From contig JAOPHQ010006540.1 of NCBI GenBank assembly GCA_030340625.1, positions 30,001 to 94,000 of the forward strand: a stretch of DNA of 64,000 nucleotides, read 5' to 3'. The notes under the pieces were generated by a model. That model had not been told where the DNA came from, made no database searches, and saw nothing but the letters and a program-made list of their open reading frames with translations. Origin of the DNA: Merluccius polli (taxonomy: Eukaryota > Chordata > Actinopteri > Gadiformes > Merlucciidae). The translations under genes and the position numbers were made by a program. Shown here in pieces: positions 1-12,057 of the stretch (its first letter is position 1; each line of letters begins with the position of its first letter).

Positions 1-180
1 CAGAAACGGAGTTGATGTTGCAGACTGCATGTATGGAGCAGTACTCTCTTACATTACAAAATAGAAAAAACAAAGAAAACCTAGGCCAATATCAGAGTGT
101 GTAGAGGTAGGGGGAGAAGGGACCAGGGTGTAGGGGAGGGGGGGTGGTGGTGGTGGTGGTGGTGAAGGAGCAAGACAAAC

Positions 181-3100
181 CTCCCTGAAGAGCGCTCCGT
201 AGAACTGGACGATGTAGACACAGTCGCTGCTCCTCATCACCACGTCCAGATCCATCAGCAACTGTTTCTGTTCCTTCTCGTCCACCGTGGACCGGATCCT
301 CTGAGGAAACAAAACAGTAACAACAGGTGAATGGTTGTTTGGTGGTCTTTAATTATGCAAGTTCAGCCATTTTTGCTCAAACCCCCTTTATTTTGATTAA
401 ATTATTTTGGGTCTCATGCATTAGCCATTGCTATAGAGCCAAACGCATGAGAGAAACATGAGACTCAATCAAAACACAATTTAATCAAAACAAAGTGGGG
501 CAAGATAAATTGCTGATAGCAGATTTAATTAATACATTATTGATTACAATGTTTGGGAAGTGTATATAAATATTAGGGCTGCAACTTACGATTATTTTCA
601 TAGTCGATTAATCTAACAACATTTTTTCCCGATTAATCATTTAGTCTAGAAAATGTCAGAAATAATAGCAAATGCCATCACCAGAGTCCAAAGTGATGTC
701 TTAAAGTTGCTTGCTTTTTCTGACAGGCAGCCATGAAAAATGATTCACTTTATAATGATCCATGAACGAAACATTTGAATTTCTGAAGCATCAAGCAGCA
801 AGTGTTTGGTATTTGTACTTGATAAATGACCTAAACGATTAAACGATTCATTTTCTGTCGCTCGACTAATCGATTAATCTGCTAATCATTTCAGCCCTAA
901 TAAATACTGTTCAATGACACACAAATAACACCTAACTGAACGTGACATGTAACTGAATCTAGAGCCAACATGGAGCTGTGTTTACAGCTACTGAATGGGT
1001 CAGTGGTGGACACCTCGCCATGAACTGGTGAATCAATATGATTGTTGGACTCAGGGTCCAGAATTAACACTTGCGACCAGCCAATGGCTGATAGATTTGG
1101 CATGCAGAAAAATGCAGGGTTACATATTAAAACAATTGCTTGGCCAGTAGATTGTTCCAAGACAACATTTTGTGCAAATAGTTAATGTTGGACCCTGATT
1201 GGACTGCGTTTAGGGGTAGGCCTAACGCGGCAACACACACACACCTTTACTTGCATTCACACGCTGATGGTAAAGTCTGCCATGCAAGGTAAACGTCTGC
1301 TTGTCAACTGGTTCAGTAGCTTATAGAGCATCAAGGACACTTTTCCTAACGGAAGTACATGCTGAAGGACCAGCACAGCCCTGCAGATTGCAAGTACAGC
1401 CTGCTATTTGACATATCTCTGGTCTGTTTTATTTGAATGCTCCAGCCTGTACATCTGTACGTGTAGGCTGGAGAGATCTAGAAGTCCAGAACTGGAGCCG
1501 AGCTATTTCGACCAATCACAACACGGTGTTGACCTATGCATTACAATCACCTGCCTCTGTTATGTTTCCGGGGCCAGGGGGATATATTTTCATGCCATGT
1601 CATTCAGTGTTGTGATGCAACATGTGAAAATACCTTGGATCCAGTTCTGGCTTTCTGGACCCGGTAACTCAAAATCTGGCAACCTTAAACAAAGGTGTAG
1701 GCTGCAGGAGCATTATGAAAACACCATGCAAGCCTCTCCTCTGTCTTCAGAGACCAACACCCTGTCCTAACAGCAAGCCAGTGTCCAACTATCGTGTAAC
1801 ATCAGACACTCTCGGTCCACACTGAACCTGTTAAATATTCTGTTAATGTAATATTGCACGAGATAACTCCTCATTTCAACTAAATATACCTGCCGTTGCT
1901 TGTCCATGACGTTGTGTCCTACGCCGCTTTCAAAGCGAGCAACAGGAAGGAAATAGACACAGGCCCTCCGACAAAAGCTCAGCTCAAAATGCGCTGTGCT
2001 GCGACAATGGTGGCCAGTTAGGACATTCCAATAGAAAACAAAACAACAAACTGATTTTGTCACCGACGCTCACTCGTGTCGCATTCAGTTAAGACACAGC
2101 GTAACATATCTCCCGAGCTCCTCGCGACGCAAGCGAGCTCACCTTGACGGCCATGATTTGGCCCGTGGGCTTGTGGACCATCTTGTTGACCGAGCCATAC
2201 GCGCCACGGCCGATCTCCCCCAGGTCCCTGAGGTCCTCCGCCGTGAAGTCGCAGTGCTGCTCCGGCGAGATCTTCAGCTTGCCCGACGACTCGATGCTGT
2301 GCGTCCGCAGGCGCTCTCTGGCGTCGGCGGGGGTAAAGACGATGAGGGAGAGATAGCAGAGCGAGGGGCGAGAGGGAGGAGTGGAACGGAGGAAGTTAGG
2401 GCAGAGAGCTTGCTTAACGAGAGAGGTGATCATACATGATCCAATTCCAGAGCCTGTCCAATTCATAAAGATTCAAATGGGGAAATGTCTGAATGTTTTT
2501 GTTTGACCATCAGGTCAATACAATAAATAAAAATCCCTCGGAATTGAAACCATACATCTCAAAATTCGGAACACGAAATATAGGCCAAAATAATCCCTGA
2601 CGGTCCAATTAGTGCGAGAGCCACTCAGCGCGTACTCACATGTGGGGGTTCTGAAAGGATGGTGCCGGTGGTGGGTGCAGTGGAAGCCTAGTGGCAGGCT
2701 TTACGGGTGGGTTGGCAAAGTTCAGCTTCAGGGCTTTACGTTTACCTATCGGGGAGAGATCCACAATTCCCACAACATAGCAGGACTCCACACTGCGGCA
2801 ACGTGTACACAATCAAAGCCAAGACCATGCGTCGGCTCAGAATCTTGTCCGTCGAGGTGAAACACAAAATGCATTTTAAAACACAAGCTCTGTGCCCCAG
2901 AGGTGCAGGACTTCCCAATGTTTCAGCATGGCACCGCTGCTTATGCCACAGAACCAATTTAATTTGGAATATTTAAATCTGTCATTTTCTGCTGACGAGG
3001 TTGATTAGGGTCTGATTGGCAATGCTCGAAGACATTGCTAAAATGATTTACCATTTATCCAATTGACATGTAAATCATTTAGCGATTTTTCCCTCTGCCC

Positions 3101-5513
3101 AATGACCCTGAGCCAGCAAGGATTCAATCCTGTCATTCAAACTCATTACAGGCCACACCCAGTTAGACCCGAGAACATTTCTGATAAGCAAATGATTAAG
3201 TATTTTAACATCGTAGATTACCTTAATGTTCTGAATTTACATTTTACAATTTTATTTGACCTGACGATGATTATGTTCCCATGGGCTTTAAAGAGAATAT
3301 CCTTATTAATAGTAGACTGCCCTGATGCAAGCATGCCACCAGCGCAGGTCTACAAAATGTACATAACATTTGTAACATACGTAATAGGCACAAGGTTTTA
3401 CATTGGGAATCCCTGCGTTGTAAACCACCTTCACTAATGACAAACGCAGTGAACACATGTCAGACTGGGAACACACCATTTAAAAGAGACCAACATAACC
3501 CAACACTTAATTACCACCTCAGTCAATAGAGAGCAAGCAATGCAACTGTACGTAGCATGGAAACCAATCCCAAGGATGTGTCTAACAAGTAGCTTCAAAA
3601 AGCCTCTTGAAAGAAGTGCATCTCTAGACCTTAATTACACCTCGCAGCAAACACGAAGTGGTAAGTAAAAGCGTTGAGTCTGTTGTCGCCGTCAACGTCT
3701 TGTACATGCCCTGGCGGTAACACCACCCAAACCCCCTTTTCACCCTTTAAGCCCAAGTGCAACACCAGACAGACAGACTCCCTCAGCCTGAATACGCCTG
3801 CATGAGTCCGAGGCTACACAGCGAACACAGACCGCCCCACTACCAGAGCACCACGCAGGCTGCTTCAATAGTAAAAAGTGGCTTCCTTTTGTCGATTCAT
3901 CTTATACCACATCCCTGCACAACACACAAGAGTGGGATGGGTAGACACGTGAGAACAATGGAGAGACAGACAGTCATTTGTCCTGACCCCCATACATCTG
4001 TACTGATGAAGAGTGACAGACCATTAGTTGAGAAAACCACTTTGGACTATTGAGACGGACCAAGAGAAAGGTGTGCTGCTATGTGTGCGGATTCTACTGC
4101 TTACTTTGGGGCACTCCAGACAGGCTTATCTGAAACCCTGAGGTAAAGAAAAAGCAATTTACTAACATTGTCTCCGGGCTCGTTTCAGTCAGGGGATAGA
4201 TGTGTTTTGTCATTTGTAATCGACTGCCCTCCCAAAATGGGTTCCTTGTTGAAGACCGAATGCACGATCGGTTAAAGTGACTCGGTGCTTAGTGTGTTCA
4301 CTGTTTTCGTCCGTGTGCACCCCTTCACAGCTTGGTTTGAGGAGGATTTTTTTTTTTTTAACTAAAATCCTATGTAGCAATAAAGGAAGGTCTGAAAGTT
4401 GTATAAAATAACATGCACAGAATATTGTCACACAGTTTGGTACAAATAAATACAACAAAAGACAACAACAGTAATATACATACACAGGATGGGGGGGACC
4501 ATATGTATAAACAATAAATCACATTTAACCCACACTACAGCGAAACCTTCAGAAATAACAGACGGGTTTGAATACCTGTTTCATTTTGACATCTCCAGCA
4601 TGTGTTGGTTTCTGCAAAGGTTCAAAAATAAAAAAAATAAAAGGAGACATGTTACACTGGAAATATGCAACAGTTCATGTTCACACACACACACACACAC
4701 ACACACAGTGTGTGTGTGTGGGGGGGGTGGATCCACCCCAAGCGGCGTCCTCGCGGCTGAGGACGCGGCGGCGGCGCAACGTGCAAAAGCACGTACATTG
4801 TACGTAACGTACGTAAATAACATAACGATAATAAAAAGCGAGGCTTTCGGCGCGGCGTCGGTACGTGCGGACGCCGACGTGTCGTGCTGTACGTCTTTTG
4901 CTGCGACACTTGTTCACTTGCGTGAACGGATCCCAATCGGACGCCGCTGACAGCACTGACGGTTAAAAGGCCTGTCTTTAGCTGTGCATCCCGACGTCAA
5001 AGTGTAAGGGGGGGGAATGGGTGGAAATAAACGATTTAAGGACGTTGGTTTTCAAAAGAAACGGCTACGCCGCTAACGCAGCGTCAAATAAGGCGCGTGT
5101 GTCTAGCGTGTACAAAGCAGTATCCGGCGCACACACAGACATACAGACATACATACATACATACACACATACACACACACACACACACAATACAAAAAAT
5201 GCGGACAGTGCAACACGACAGGCCCCGCCGACATAGCGGCTACAAAATGCAGGCTACAGCATCACCGCTAACTCGGTAGCCATTAATTTCATGGAGCTAC
5301 AAGCTACGTTTTTTTTCTCGCCCCCCCCAAGCAGTTCCGCAAATCCAGTTTTTTAAAGCAACGCGATGTACAACAACGCAGACATTCTTGCGCCTTACCT
5401 TGCATGCTACTGCTCACTGTTGTCAGGTTGTGTGTCTTGGTGTGGAAGTGTTGTGGTCCTGCTGTGTTGCTGTTGGGGCTCGTTGAGTTGCTGTTGGGAC
5501 AGGGAGTCGCCAT
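181..5513 (-). CDS. map2k4: map2k4 (MKK4), coding exons 1-4, gene continues off the left edge
   Basis: Dual-specificity MAP kinase kinase that phosphorylates JNK and p38 in the stress pathway. Coding exons on the minus strand are 5399-5513 (start ATG, MATPCPNSN..., ends ...SSMQG), 2640-2745 (KRKALKLNFANPP, the JNK-docking region), 2143-2317 (ERLRTHSIESSGKLK through GRGAYGSVNK and IMAVK) and 181-300 (RIRSTVDEKEQKQ to YGALFRE). All junctions are in phase with GT donors and AG acceptors. Visible kinase parts are the glycine loop GRGAYG and the VAIK-type lysine in MAVK. The rest of the kinase domain lies outside the window. Two positions that I recall as conserved in MKK4 differ: SSDCVYIVQ has V in place of P, and EQHCDF has C in place of W. 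The first intron is about 2.65 kb. Whether this is the a or b teleost copy cannot be decided here. Confidence 0.93.
575..899. mobile_element. MITE family A, copy 1 (AGGGCTGCAAC ends), in map2k4 intron 3
   Basis: Short non-autonomous DNA element with termini AGGGCTGCAAC and TCAGCCCT. It is rich in GATTAATCG palindromes. The same family recurs in this window at 15298-15656 and 25424-25721. The shared core reads GACATCACTTTGGACTC in one orientation. No coding capacity. The rest of intron 3 (301-2142) shows nothing recognisable. Confidence 0.7.
2746..5398 (-). other. map2k4 intron 1, no other gene seen
   Basis: This 2.65-kb intron is bounded by a GTAAGG donor and a GATAG acceptor. It contains two dinucleotide/tetranucleotide microsatellites (4682-4731 and 5141-5190) and a locally GC-rich stretch at 4735-4960. 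No coding sequence of a second gene was recognised on either strand. Confidence 0.6.
4682..4731. repeat. (CA)n followed by (GT)n microsatellite, hairpin-forming
   Basis: A run of about 13 CA units is followed directly by TG units and a G-run. The two halves are complementary and could fold into a short hairpin. It lies in map2k4 intron 1. Confidence 0.8.
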
Positions 5514-5960
5514 TGTTGTGTTCGCTTCGAGCAGCGCGCAGGCTGCAATGCAGAGAGCAAACTTCGCCCTAGACGGGACACTGCAGCGCCGAAAGAGAGA
5601 GGGATCCCGGATCGTGGCGTTATCCCGGTCTGGCGCAACGCAACTTCCTGTCTCTTATTTTCCTATGCGCCCTGTTAACGGTCCGCGCGGCGAGAGGAAT
5701 AGAATCACGACGAGAATAACGACACCGACGACAAGGAGAGTAAATGTTACGGGTTTTTTGACAACGAGTTTGGCAAAGCAATATGTGAAACATGTAACGG
5801 AAACGGATATCGGAAAGTCCCGCCCTCTCTCCCGCTCGCCAATAACGGTCATTCGCAGCATCCCGTCCCAGACGAGAACGCCTCGGAAAGAGGTTACTGC
5901 GCCAGTGGGTCGCAGCAGTTGCACCATACAGCCACGTCTATGGCGGCGGTGGTGAGTCAC
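5514..5960 (-). promoter_or_regulatory. Putative map2k4 promoter and 5' UTR, GC/CpG-rich
   Basis: The region just upstream of the map2k4 start codon is richer in GC and CpG than the surroundings, as expected for a housekeeping promoter. No TATA box was identified. A homopolymer G-run at about 5960-5982 marks its outer end. The transcription start cannot be placed from sequence alone. Confidence 0.4.
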
Positions 5961-6284
5961 GGGGGGGGGGGGGGGGGGGGGGGCATGCGGACTTGAGTTC
6001 AGCGCCATAGAAACACAAAACTAACGTGGCAGGTTGGCCTTGGTTGTGATATGCCGCCCACCCCGATGGTGAAGGGTCAATTTTCAGCCCATGCATCTGC
6101 TGTCACTAAGCCCAATAATCCTTTGTTTTATTTTAATGCAAGCATCAAAGCATAACTCACTAAACAAAATGCTCAGTACTTGAGTATTGCTTGAGCGCAA
6201 ATTAAGTACTTGCTTACTTCTAAATAATATCTGACAACTAATTCTGTCACCCACTCTCTGAACTGAATTATCCAGATCTAGGTT

Positions 6285-6285
<1 letters not shown>

Positions 6286-6373
<88 letters not shown>
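6286..6373. repeat. (CA)n microsatellite, 44 units
   Basis: Uninterrupted CA dinucleotide run of 88 bases between map2k4 and adprm. The long cysteine-valine or threonine-histidine frames over it are artefacts of the repeat. The rest of 6374-6835 is AT-rich with no recognised feature. Confidence 0.97.
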
Positions 6374-6376
<3 letters not shown>

Positions 6377-6835
6377 AAGGCCACTAGACTGCAGCACAAT
6401 GCAAATGGTTGTGATGTGCAAAATGCTTGTGTCAAGATAATAATGTATTGAATTGAATGTTTCGGCATCTGATCTCCGCATAATGACATTCTCCAATACA
6501 GTAGCCTAATGTTGTGTCTTTATTATATGCCTTGAAAATAAATCAATAATTGAAAAATGTACTATTTAACAAATTATTCCAGTCAAGAATGTTCAAGTCA
6601 AACCCAAAATGTAATATTTCAAAACATAATACATATAATAAAAAACCTTGCATATAAATTACCCAAGCAGCATCTTGAATCTCATTTAGGCGAGCGTAGC
6701 CCATAACAGAATGTGCACCAGTATATTCCCAGCAGACCTATATATTATAAATGAAACAAAATAAATATATTATTAAAGCATTTTTGCATCGCAAACCATT
6801 CATTTAACTCCGATAAGGTCTCTCCCCACACAGTC

Positions 6836-8302
6836 TCACACGACCTGCGTTTCATCTGGCGGCCAAGTAAACAACATCTCCCTGTCTGCTGTCCGTCCTC
6901 TGCCCTTCAGCAACATTCTGTCCTCATACACCGAGACGGTGGCGAAGGCGTCGCTCTCGGGCGGGGTCTCGATCACCCCCTCCAAGGTGAGGTGGTGCAC
7001 GCCCGAGTCCCGGTCGCGGTGGTAGCCCCCATCGTGGTCATGGCCCGCCATGAAACACACCACGCAGCCGTGGGCGCCGATCATGGCCAGGACATCCTCA
7101 GAGTTCCATGCCAGGCAGACGGGGTCTGCTGAGAGGGGGTGCACTGGGAGATGACCTGGTGAAGACACACACACAGGTTTGATCTGTCCTTTGGGATATT
7201 TGTTTTATCATTTCAAGGACTCCATACTCGGCTGCACCTGCAGCCGCCTCCGCCCCCAGCTCTCACGAGCCATCACTGAGGATAAGGAATAAATACTGCA
7301 GCATCATGTTGTCTAAACGACCCAAATTATCCAATTATGGCTGCGATTATAAAAAGAGGAGACTATTGAAGGAGCAAGCACTCCAAAAACAGAGGGATTT
7401 GTTATTAAAATATATTGATTATATTGATATATTGATATATTGATGCTCTAGTCATCGTTTAAGTTGCTGAACCTGCTGATGATATAATGTGCTTGCGCAC
7501 ATTTCATGTGCATGTTTTACGCACATGAGAAAGTGGTGTATAGGAGAGATTTGTACTGGTATTTAGTTTGAGGAGCTGAAATTGTATTATTTGGAAAATA
7601 ACTGTGGTGTCATGCCTCTGCTGTACATCATTGGTAAACAGGTTATTGGAGTTGTTATGCAGACTTGTTTGGTGCGTTATTTGTAGGCCTACATGGATCC
7701 GCAAAACCCCCGCATATTGCGTCATGCATACTTTAATATTGTTGACACTAGCATTGCACTACACAATTTGTGTCATGTGACATATTGGCGTTTGTGTGTT
7801 GTTGCTGGTTTATTTGCTTTATGTGTACGGCATATTGGCCTTTGTGTGTTGCTGGTTTTTGCTTTATGTGTATGGCATATTGGCCTTTGTGTGTTGTTGC
7901 TGATTTTTGCTTTACGTGTACGGCATATTGGCCTTTGTGTGTTGCCGCTGGTATGGTACGTTGCAAACAGAGGGGCGGCGTCATTGTTCTCCACCTAGAG
8001 CGGCAGAAGCGCCGGTCCTGGTTTAGCCACGTCATTCATGTGTTCATACACACACACAACCAAGAAGACAGACTCATCTCTTACTGACGATGATGACCCT
8101 TTCCTCATCGTCGTCGGACTGGGACAGCACCCCATCCAGCCAGCTCAGCTGGTCTCTGCTGAACCCTCCGTTGAACTTTGCGAATTTACTCATTCCTTTC
8201 TCGACTGCATTGAGAAGGCACAGTTAAGCCCACTTATAACGAGACCATGTCCTACAACAATAAAGTAAACATACACACACACACACACATATATATACAT
8301 AC

Positions 8303-8341
<39 letters not shown>

Positions 8342-9051
8342 CTATACACACACACACACTATATACACACACACACACACACACACACATACATACACAG
8401 AAGGTGTACACACCTGGGGGGTGGTTCAGGTCCTCATTACTGTTGTGCTCTTTTAATATATTCAGGGCATTGTTATACTGCACACTGGACACGGTCCTCC
8501 CCAACAGACTCACATCATAAGCATCCAGCACGACAAACCTGAACCCGGGGGCAGGGCTGAAATGGTAGGCGTAGATGTCGCCGGTGAGCGGCGGTCCTGG
8601 TCCTCCTCCTCCTCCTCCTCCATCTCCATCGCCCCGACCCCGAGGCGCGCTGTTCAGCCGGGACCCGCATCAGCTCGTCCCGGCTGAAATTATAAAACTC
8701 GTGGTTCCCCCACACGTGGTGTACCGGGACCCCGACCCGGTCCAGCTCCCCCAGCACGGCGTCCAGGGCCCGCTCGGAGGCGCCGCGCTGCCGGCTGTTG
8801 AAGCCGTCCACGATGTCGCCCAGCTGGAGGACGAAGCGGAGGAGCGACGCGGGTCCTCCTCCGGTGGCGGCGGACCGCCAGCTGTCTGCGGCGCGGCGCA
8901 GCAGCTGCAGGCTGCCGCGGTAGTACCGCTGCCGCGTCCCGGTGTAGTTGAAGCCGTCGTCGATGTCCGCGTACTGGATGTCGGCGATGGCGCCGAAAGT
9001 GAACAGCGGCGGCGGGAGCGGCGGCGGCGGCTCCTCGGCGCTACTTTCCAT
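6836..9051 (-). CDS. adprm: adprm, ADP-ribose/CDP-alcohol diphosphatase (Mn-dependent), frame broken in exon 1
   Basis: Calcineurin-like metallophosphoesterase that hydrolyses ADP-ribose and CDP-alcohols. Minus-strand exons are 8414-9051, 8085-8204 and 6836-7155 (stop TGA at 6836-6838). Metal-binding motifs are present in order: [46 protein letters not shown] and [11 protein letters not shown]. Exon 2 encodes [18 protein letters not shown]. With one correction the product is about 358 residues, against 342 in human. Exon 1 is 638 nt, but splice phase needs 637. The frame shifts by +1 between SRDELMR and [10 protein letters not shown], most simply by one extra base in the CCC run at 8664-8666. 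A glycine/arginine-rich low-complexity stretch follows. Either the assembly has an indel here or this allele is broken. Confidence 0.9.
7780..7955. repeat. Minisatellite in adprm intron 2, about 4 units
   Basis: Roughly 45-50-bp units share GGCATATTGGCCTTTGTGTG followed by a TTGCTG/TTTTTGC segment. Units differ slightly in length. Nothing else was recognised in intron 2 (7156-8084) apart from an AT-rich stretch at 7405-7445. Confidence 0.75.
8264..8398. repeat. Compound CA/TA microsatellite in adprm intron 1
   Basis: Interrupted CA runs alternate with TATATA and TACATACA blocks. They fill most of the 209-bp intron between adprm exons 1 and 2 and end about 15 bp from the exon-1 donor. Confidence 0.9.
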
Positions 9052-9340
9052 CGTTGTGGGTTTGTGTGGGTTTGTTTGTTTGTTTTGAAACCAGCGAGGC
9101 GAGGGCTACGGCAGTACAGTCGGAGCCGCCGCGTGATTTGTGGACATTTCCGAAAACCAGGAAGCCGCTGATAAACAACAACACATTGGCCTAAGTGAAG
9201 AGGAGAGAGGGGTGAGAGTCTCTCTGGCGGCGTGCCGGGGATTCACGGGGGTGAGGTTTCCGGCCCGGTGTCATGGAGGGGGACACTTTTGCGCGTTAAA
9301 TGCGCATACGCGGCGGCGGGGCTGCGTAGAGGCCTGCGCA
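9052..9340 (-). promoter_or_regulatory. Putative adprm promoter, CpG-rich
   Basis: CpG-rich sequence continues from adprm exon 1 (GC-rich from about 8580) into the upstream region to about 9340. There it changes abruptly to AT-rich DNA. This is consistent with a CpG-island promoter. No divergent gene was recognised. Confidence 0.4.
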
Positions 9341-10940
9341 TTTTGCAGAGCGCTTTTGCATGTAAACGTCGGAAGTTGTTGCAGGTCGGTTGAAATGTCC
9401 TCACTGTCTTTCCAGATGGATGTGTGCAAACAAAGGCCTCCTGTGTATTGAATGGAGGGGTAAAAAAGGAAGAAGAAATTACTAATTCCTGTAACAGTTG
9501 ATATGTGTTGATTGATTTATTTGATTAGCATTTTTAAAATCCCCCCCCCCCCCCCCCCAATGAAATACAAAAAAGGTTTACCTCAACCAAATAATACAAG
9601 GGATGAGCTAATCAAAAAGGTGTATGCTTAGTATGCCTACCCTTTTTACCCTTGTGTTGACCTTCATCCCCACCTTCTCACCCCCCCCCCCCCCCCCCTG
9701 CCAGACCCCTGTCTCTAACCCACCTCTGTTCTGGAGGAGTTGATCTTTTTTTTGTGTGTGTTAACTTTAGGTTTCATGCATGACTTACCACTTATTCTTA
9801 AGTGTTTACCACTTCTTAATTATGCAGGGCCTACGTCTGTTTATTACTCTCTGCAATTCCAATATTGTGACGCATGTTTTTATTGTGTATATTAATAGAA
9901 TGAATAGCTAGCAACGCATGGAGAATCCAGTATGATTTGGTTTTACATTCATAGAGGGTAATGCCATGACTCAAAGCGTAGTGTGCACCACATGTTAAAC
10001 ACAAACTAAAATCCAAGCAAAAATAAATGGGCTTAAGGAATTATTGAGTAATAGGCCTACAACGTGCTGCCACCCACAAAGCCACCTCCAACCTGAAGGT
10101 GCGGACACAGAGGATGTGTGTGTGCAGCCTACATACACGGCAGGCCCGGCTCCACGAGGGGTTTTACGGGGGCTTAGCCACCCGCGGTTGTATTTTTTGC
10201 CCCCTCCATTTAAGCTGCATGTAGGCCTATCTATAGAAAATATAACCATAAAACATATTCGGCGCTATGCTAGTGCTATGTTCTTATGAGTGCCTGGCCC
10301 CTGATTACGTTTATTCTTTGATTTTGAAACAGCCTCATGTTATTTAGCCTTTGAGGCTATTGCACAATTAAATCAATTATTTTTAGATTATGAAAAAAAT
10401 TGCCCCCTCAAGTTGTAACAGCGCCCTCAGCACTTCATGCACACACACAGGCAGCAAATGTTAAGTTCTCGTGACGTAAACCCATCTGGTGGCTAGGAGG
10501 TGGAGATGCCTGGTTCCTGCTTACAAAAACACCATCCCCACAGTTGCCTTTCAATCCTTTTTTCCTAATGCTTGTTCACTATAATTTCAGTCTGAGGTAG
10601 GCCTAATGAGCAGTAGCAGTTACCACTAGCGCTGCTTCAGCGTCATTAAGAGGTGAAGTCGATGATGGTCTGGGCCAATCACAACCCTCAGACTTTTGAT
10701 ATGTTACGTAGGGATGCAGGTCACTGAACGACATTTAAAAACATTTTGCAAATGATACCTTGCGTTGCCTTTTTTGTTAGAAAGACTAGGCTTTCCCAAG
10801 TATAATTGACCATTCTAAGAAAATGTTTTCACATAAATTGTGTAAGGAATAGCCTAACATTAAATTATATTCTAAAGCAAATAAACCTCAACTAAAAATC
10901 CTGCATAATAACATGGATTACACATACAGTAAAGACAGTT
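9341..10940. other. Intergenic, no gene recognised
   Basis: AT-rich sequence with two C homopolymer runs (about 9541-9558 and 9681-9698). No open frame resembles a known protein and no transposon ends were identified. Confidence 0.5.
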
Positions 10941-11058
10941 GCCAGAGCTGGGGGGTGTACTACGAAGCTCGATTAGTGGGTTAGCGAGGTATGTTGCGCT
11001 CAAAGCCTGGGTTAGCTGTCCTACGAAAGTCGCTCTCTTTTAGCGTCGCTGTATCACC

Positions 11059-11370
11059 ATGGTAACTTATGCTGGCAACCAAACCTGGTCGGGAGGAGGT
11101 TTTCAGCGAAGACTTCTTAAAGCTGAGCGCCGCTTTCGGGACAGATCCGATCCCTTGGCATTGCCTGAGGATATTCTTTATGAGAGATACAGGTTCTCAT
11201 CAGAGGGTATTCGCTATTTGGTCGTCCTTGTTGGACCTTATGAAGGCAATGCTACAAAAAGAAGCCGTGCGCAGTGTGTCTGTGTTTCACTGCGATTTGT
11301 TGCCACGGGAACATATTTGCATACAGTTGGTGATGCCGAACATATAAGCAAAAAGGTGCCTTCCGATACG
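11059..11370 (+). pseudogene. Harbinger transposase (HARBI1-like) N-terminal remnant
   Basis: The open frame contains FRDRSDPLALPEDILYERY, FSSEGIRYLVVLVGPY, NATKRSRA and LRFVATGTYLHTVGDAEHIS. These are blocks from the N-terminal half of HARBI1-like nucleases in fish elements. The frame runs to 11526, but after HISKKV it no longer resembles the family and the DDE catalytic region is absent. The block between NATKRSRA and CVSLRF is also shortened. It is a dead transposase fragment rather than a host gene. Confidence 0.75.
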
Positions 11371-11494
11371 CAAGGTTGTAGCTGCCCTAAATACACTGCT
11401 AAATATGTTCGTGGTGTTTCCCAACTTTTTGCCAACACAAACTGTCAAGTTGCAAGTTATCAACTTGTAGGTAAAAGAAAACACAGGTGGATGA

Positions 11495-11570
11495 GTGGTA
11501 GAGTGGCGGTAGCACGTCAGTCTTGAGATTCTGCGTGCTGGGTTCGATTCCCAAGTGAAGTACATTTATG
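11495..11570 (+). other. tRNA-like segment inside the Harbinger element
   Basis: Contains a B-box-like GGTTCGATTCC preceded by GTGGTAGAGTGGCGGTAGC. A second, similar but diverged segment lies in the opposite orientation at about 11683-11760. Neither folds convincingly into a cloverleaf by eye, so neither is called a tRNA gene. Confidence 0.3.
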
Positions 11571-11889
11571 TGTATTTTAATAAGTAATATTTCTTATGTC
11601 ATATGGAATACTTATTCATTAATGTTATGGAATTATCCAGTGTGGTAATCTAGATGGGGGTAAAAGGCATGATGATGGACAGGCAACATATGAACCCCGG
11701 TCGCTGGCGTTCAGCTCACATAGGCCTACTAATCCACCACACCGCCGTCGCTACCGCACATGCAATACGTTTCTTACATATAGGATGTATTTGAAATGAA
11801 TTCCCTAAATTACACAATAATGCAAGTTGGAGGTTGCTTTAGCATTTTGCAATCATATGCACTCTATTGGGATTAATGGTGAACAATTC

Positions 11890-12057
11890 TTACGCATTCA
11901 CAGAATCTGCTGTTTTTTGCCAGCACGCCTCCTTATTATGAGCAACTGTATCGCCCCTTGCCGTTATTTGCTTTTTAAACTCCTCGTATGAGTTCATAAT
12001 CACTACTTGCTCCTCCTGAGTGACATACATAGCCCGTGTTCGCTCCGTCGGATCCAT
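11890..12057 (-). CDS. Harbinger Myb/SANT-like protein, first exon (55 codons to TAA)
   Basis: Short minus-strand frame starting MDPTERTRAMYVTQEEQ and containing SYEEFKKQITARG and KEACWQKTADSVNA. This is the N-terminal part of the Myb/SANT DNA-binding partner protein of Harbinger transposons. The stop overlaps a good donor (GC|GTAAGA), so this was probably exon 1 of a spliced gene whose next exon has been deleted. It lies opposite to the transposase remnant. Confidence 0.7.
   Translation of the reverse strand: MDPTERTRAMYVTQEEQVVIMNSYEEFKKQITARGDTVAHNKEACWQKTADSVNA

Noticed and set aside
6084..6496. Long cysteine-valine reading frames over the CA repeat
   Set aside because: They are translations of a pure dinucleotide repeat with no other protein-like features. 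The same applies at 4581-4956, 8190-8531, 14889-15131, 30683-30934 and 60001-60207.
8575..9171. 198-codon plus-strand frame over adprm exon 1
   Set aside because: It is the antisense of a GC-rich exon and is P/R-rich. adprm on the minus strand explains the region, with conserved metal-binding motifs.
11500..11565. Functional tRNA-Ser(TGA)
   Set aside because: A B box and a TGA triplet in a plausible place exist, but the anticodon and acceptor stems do not pair by eye.
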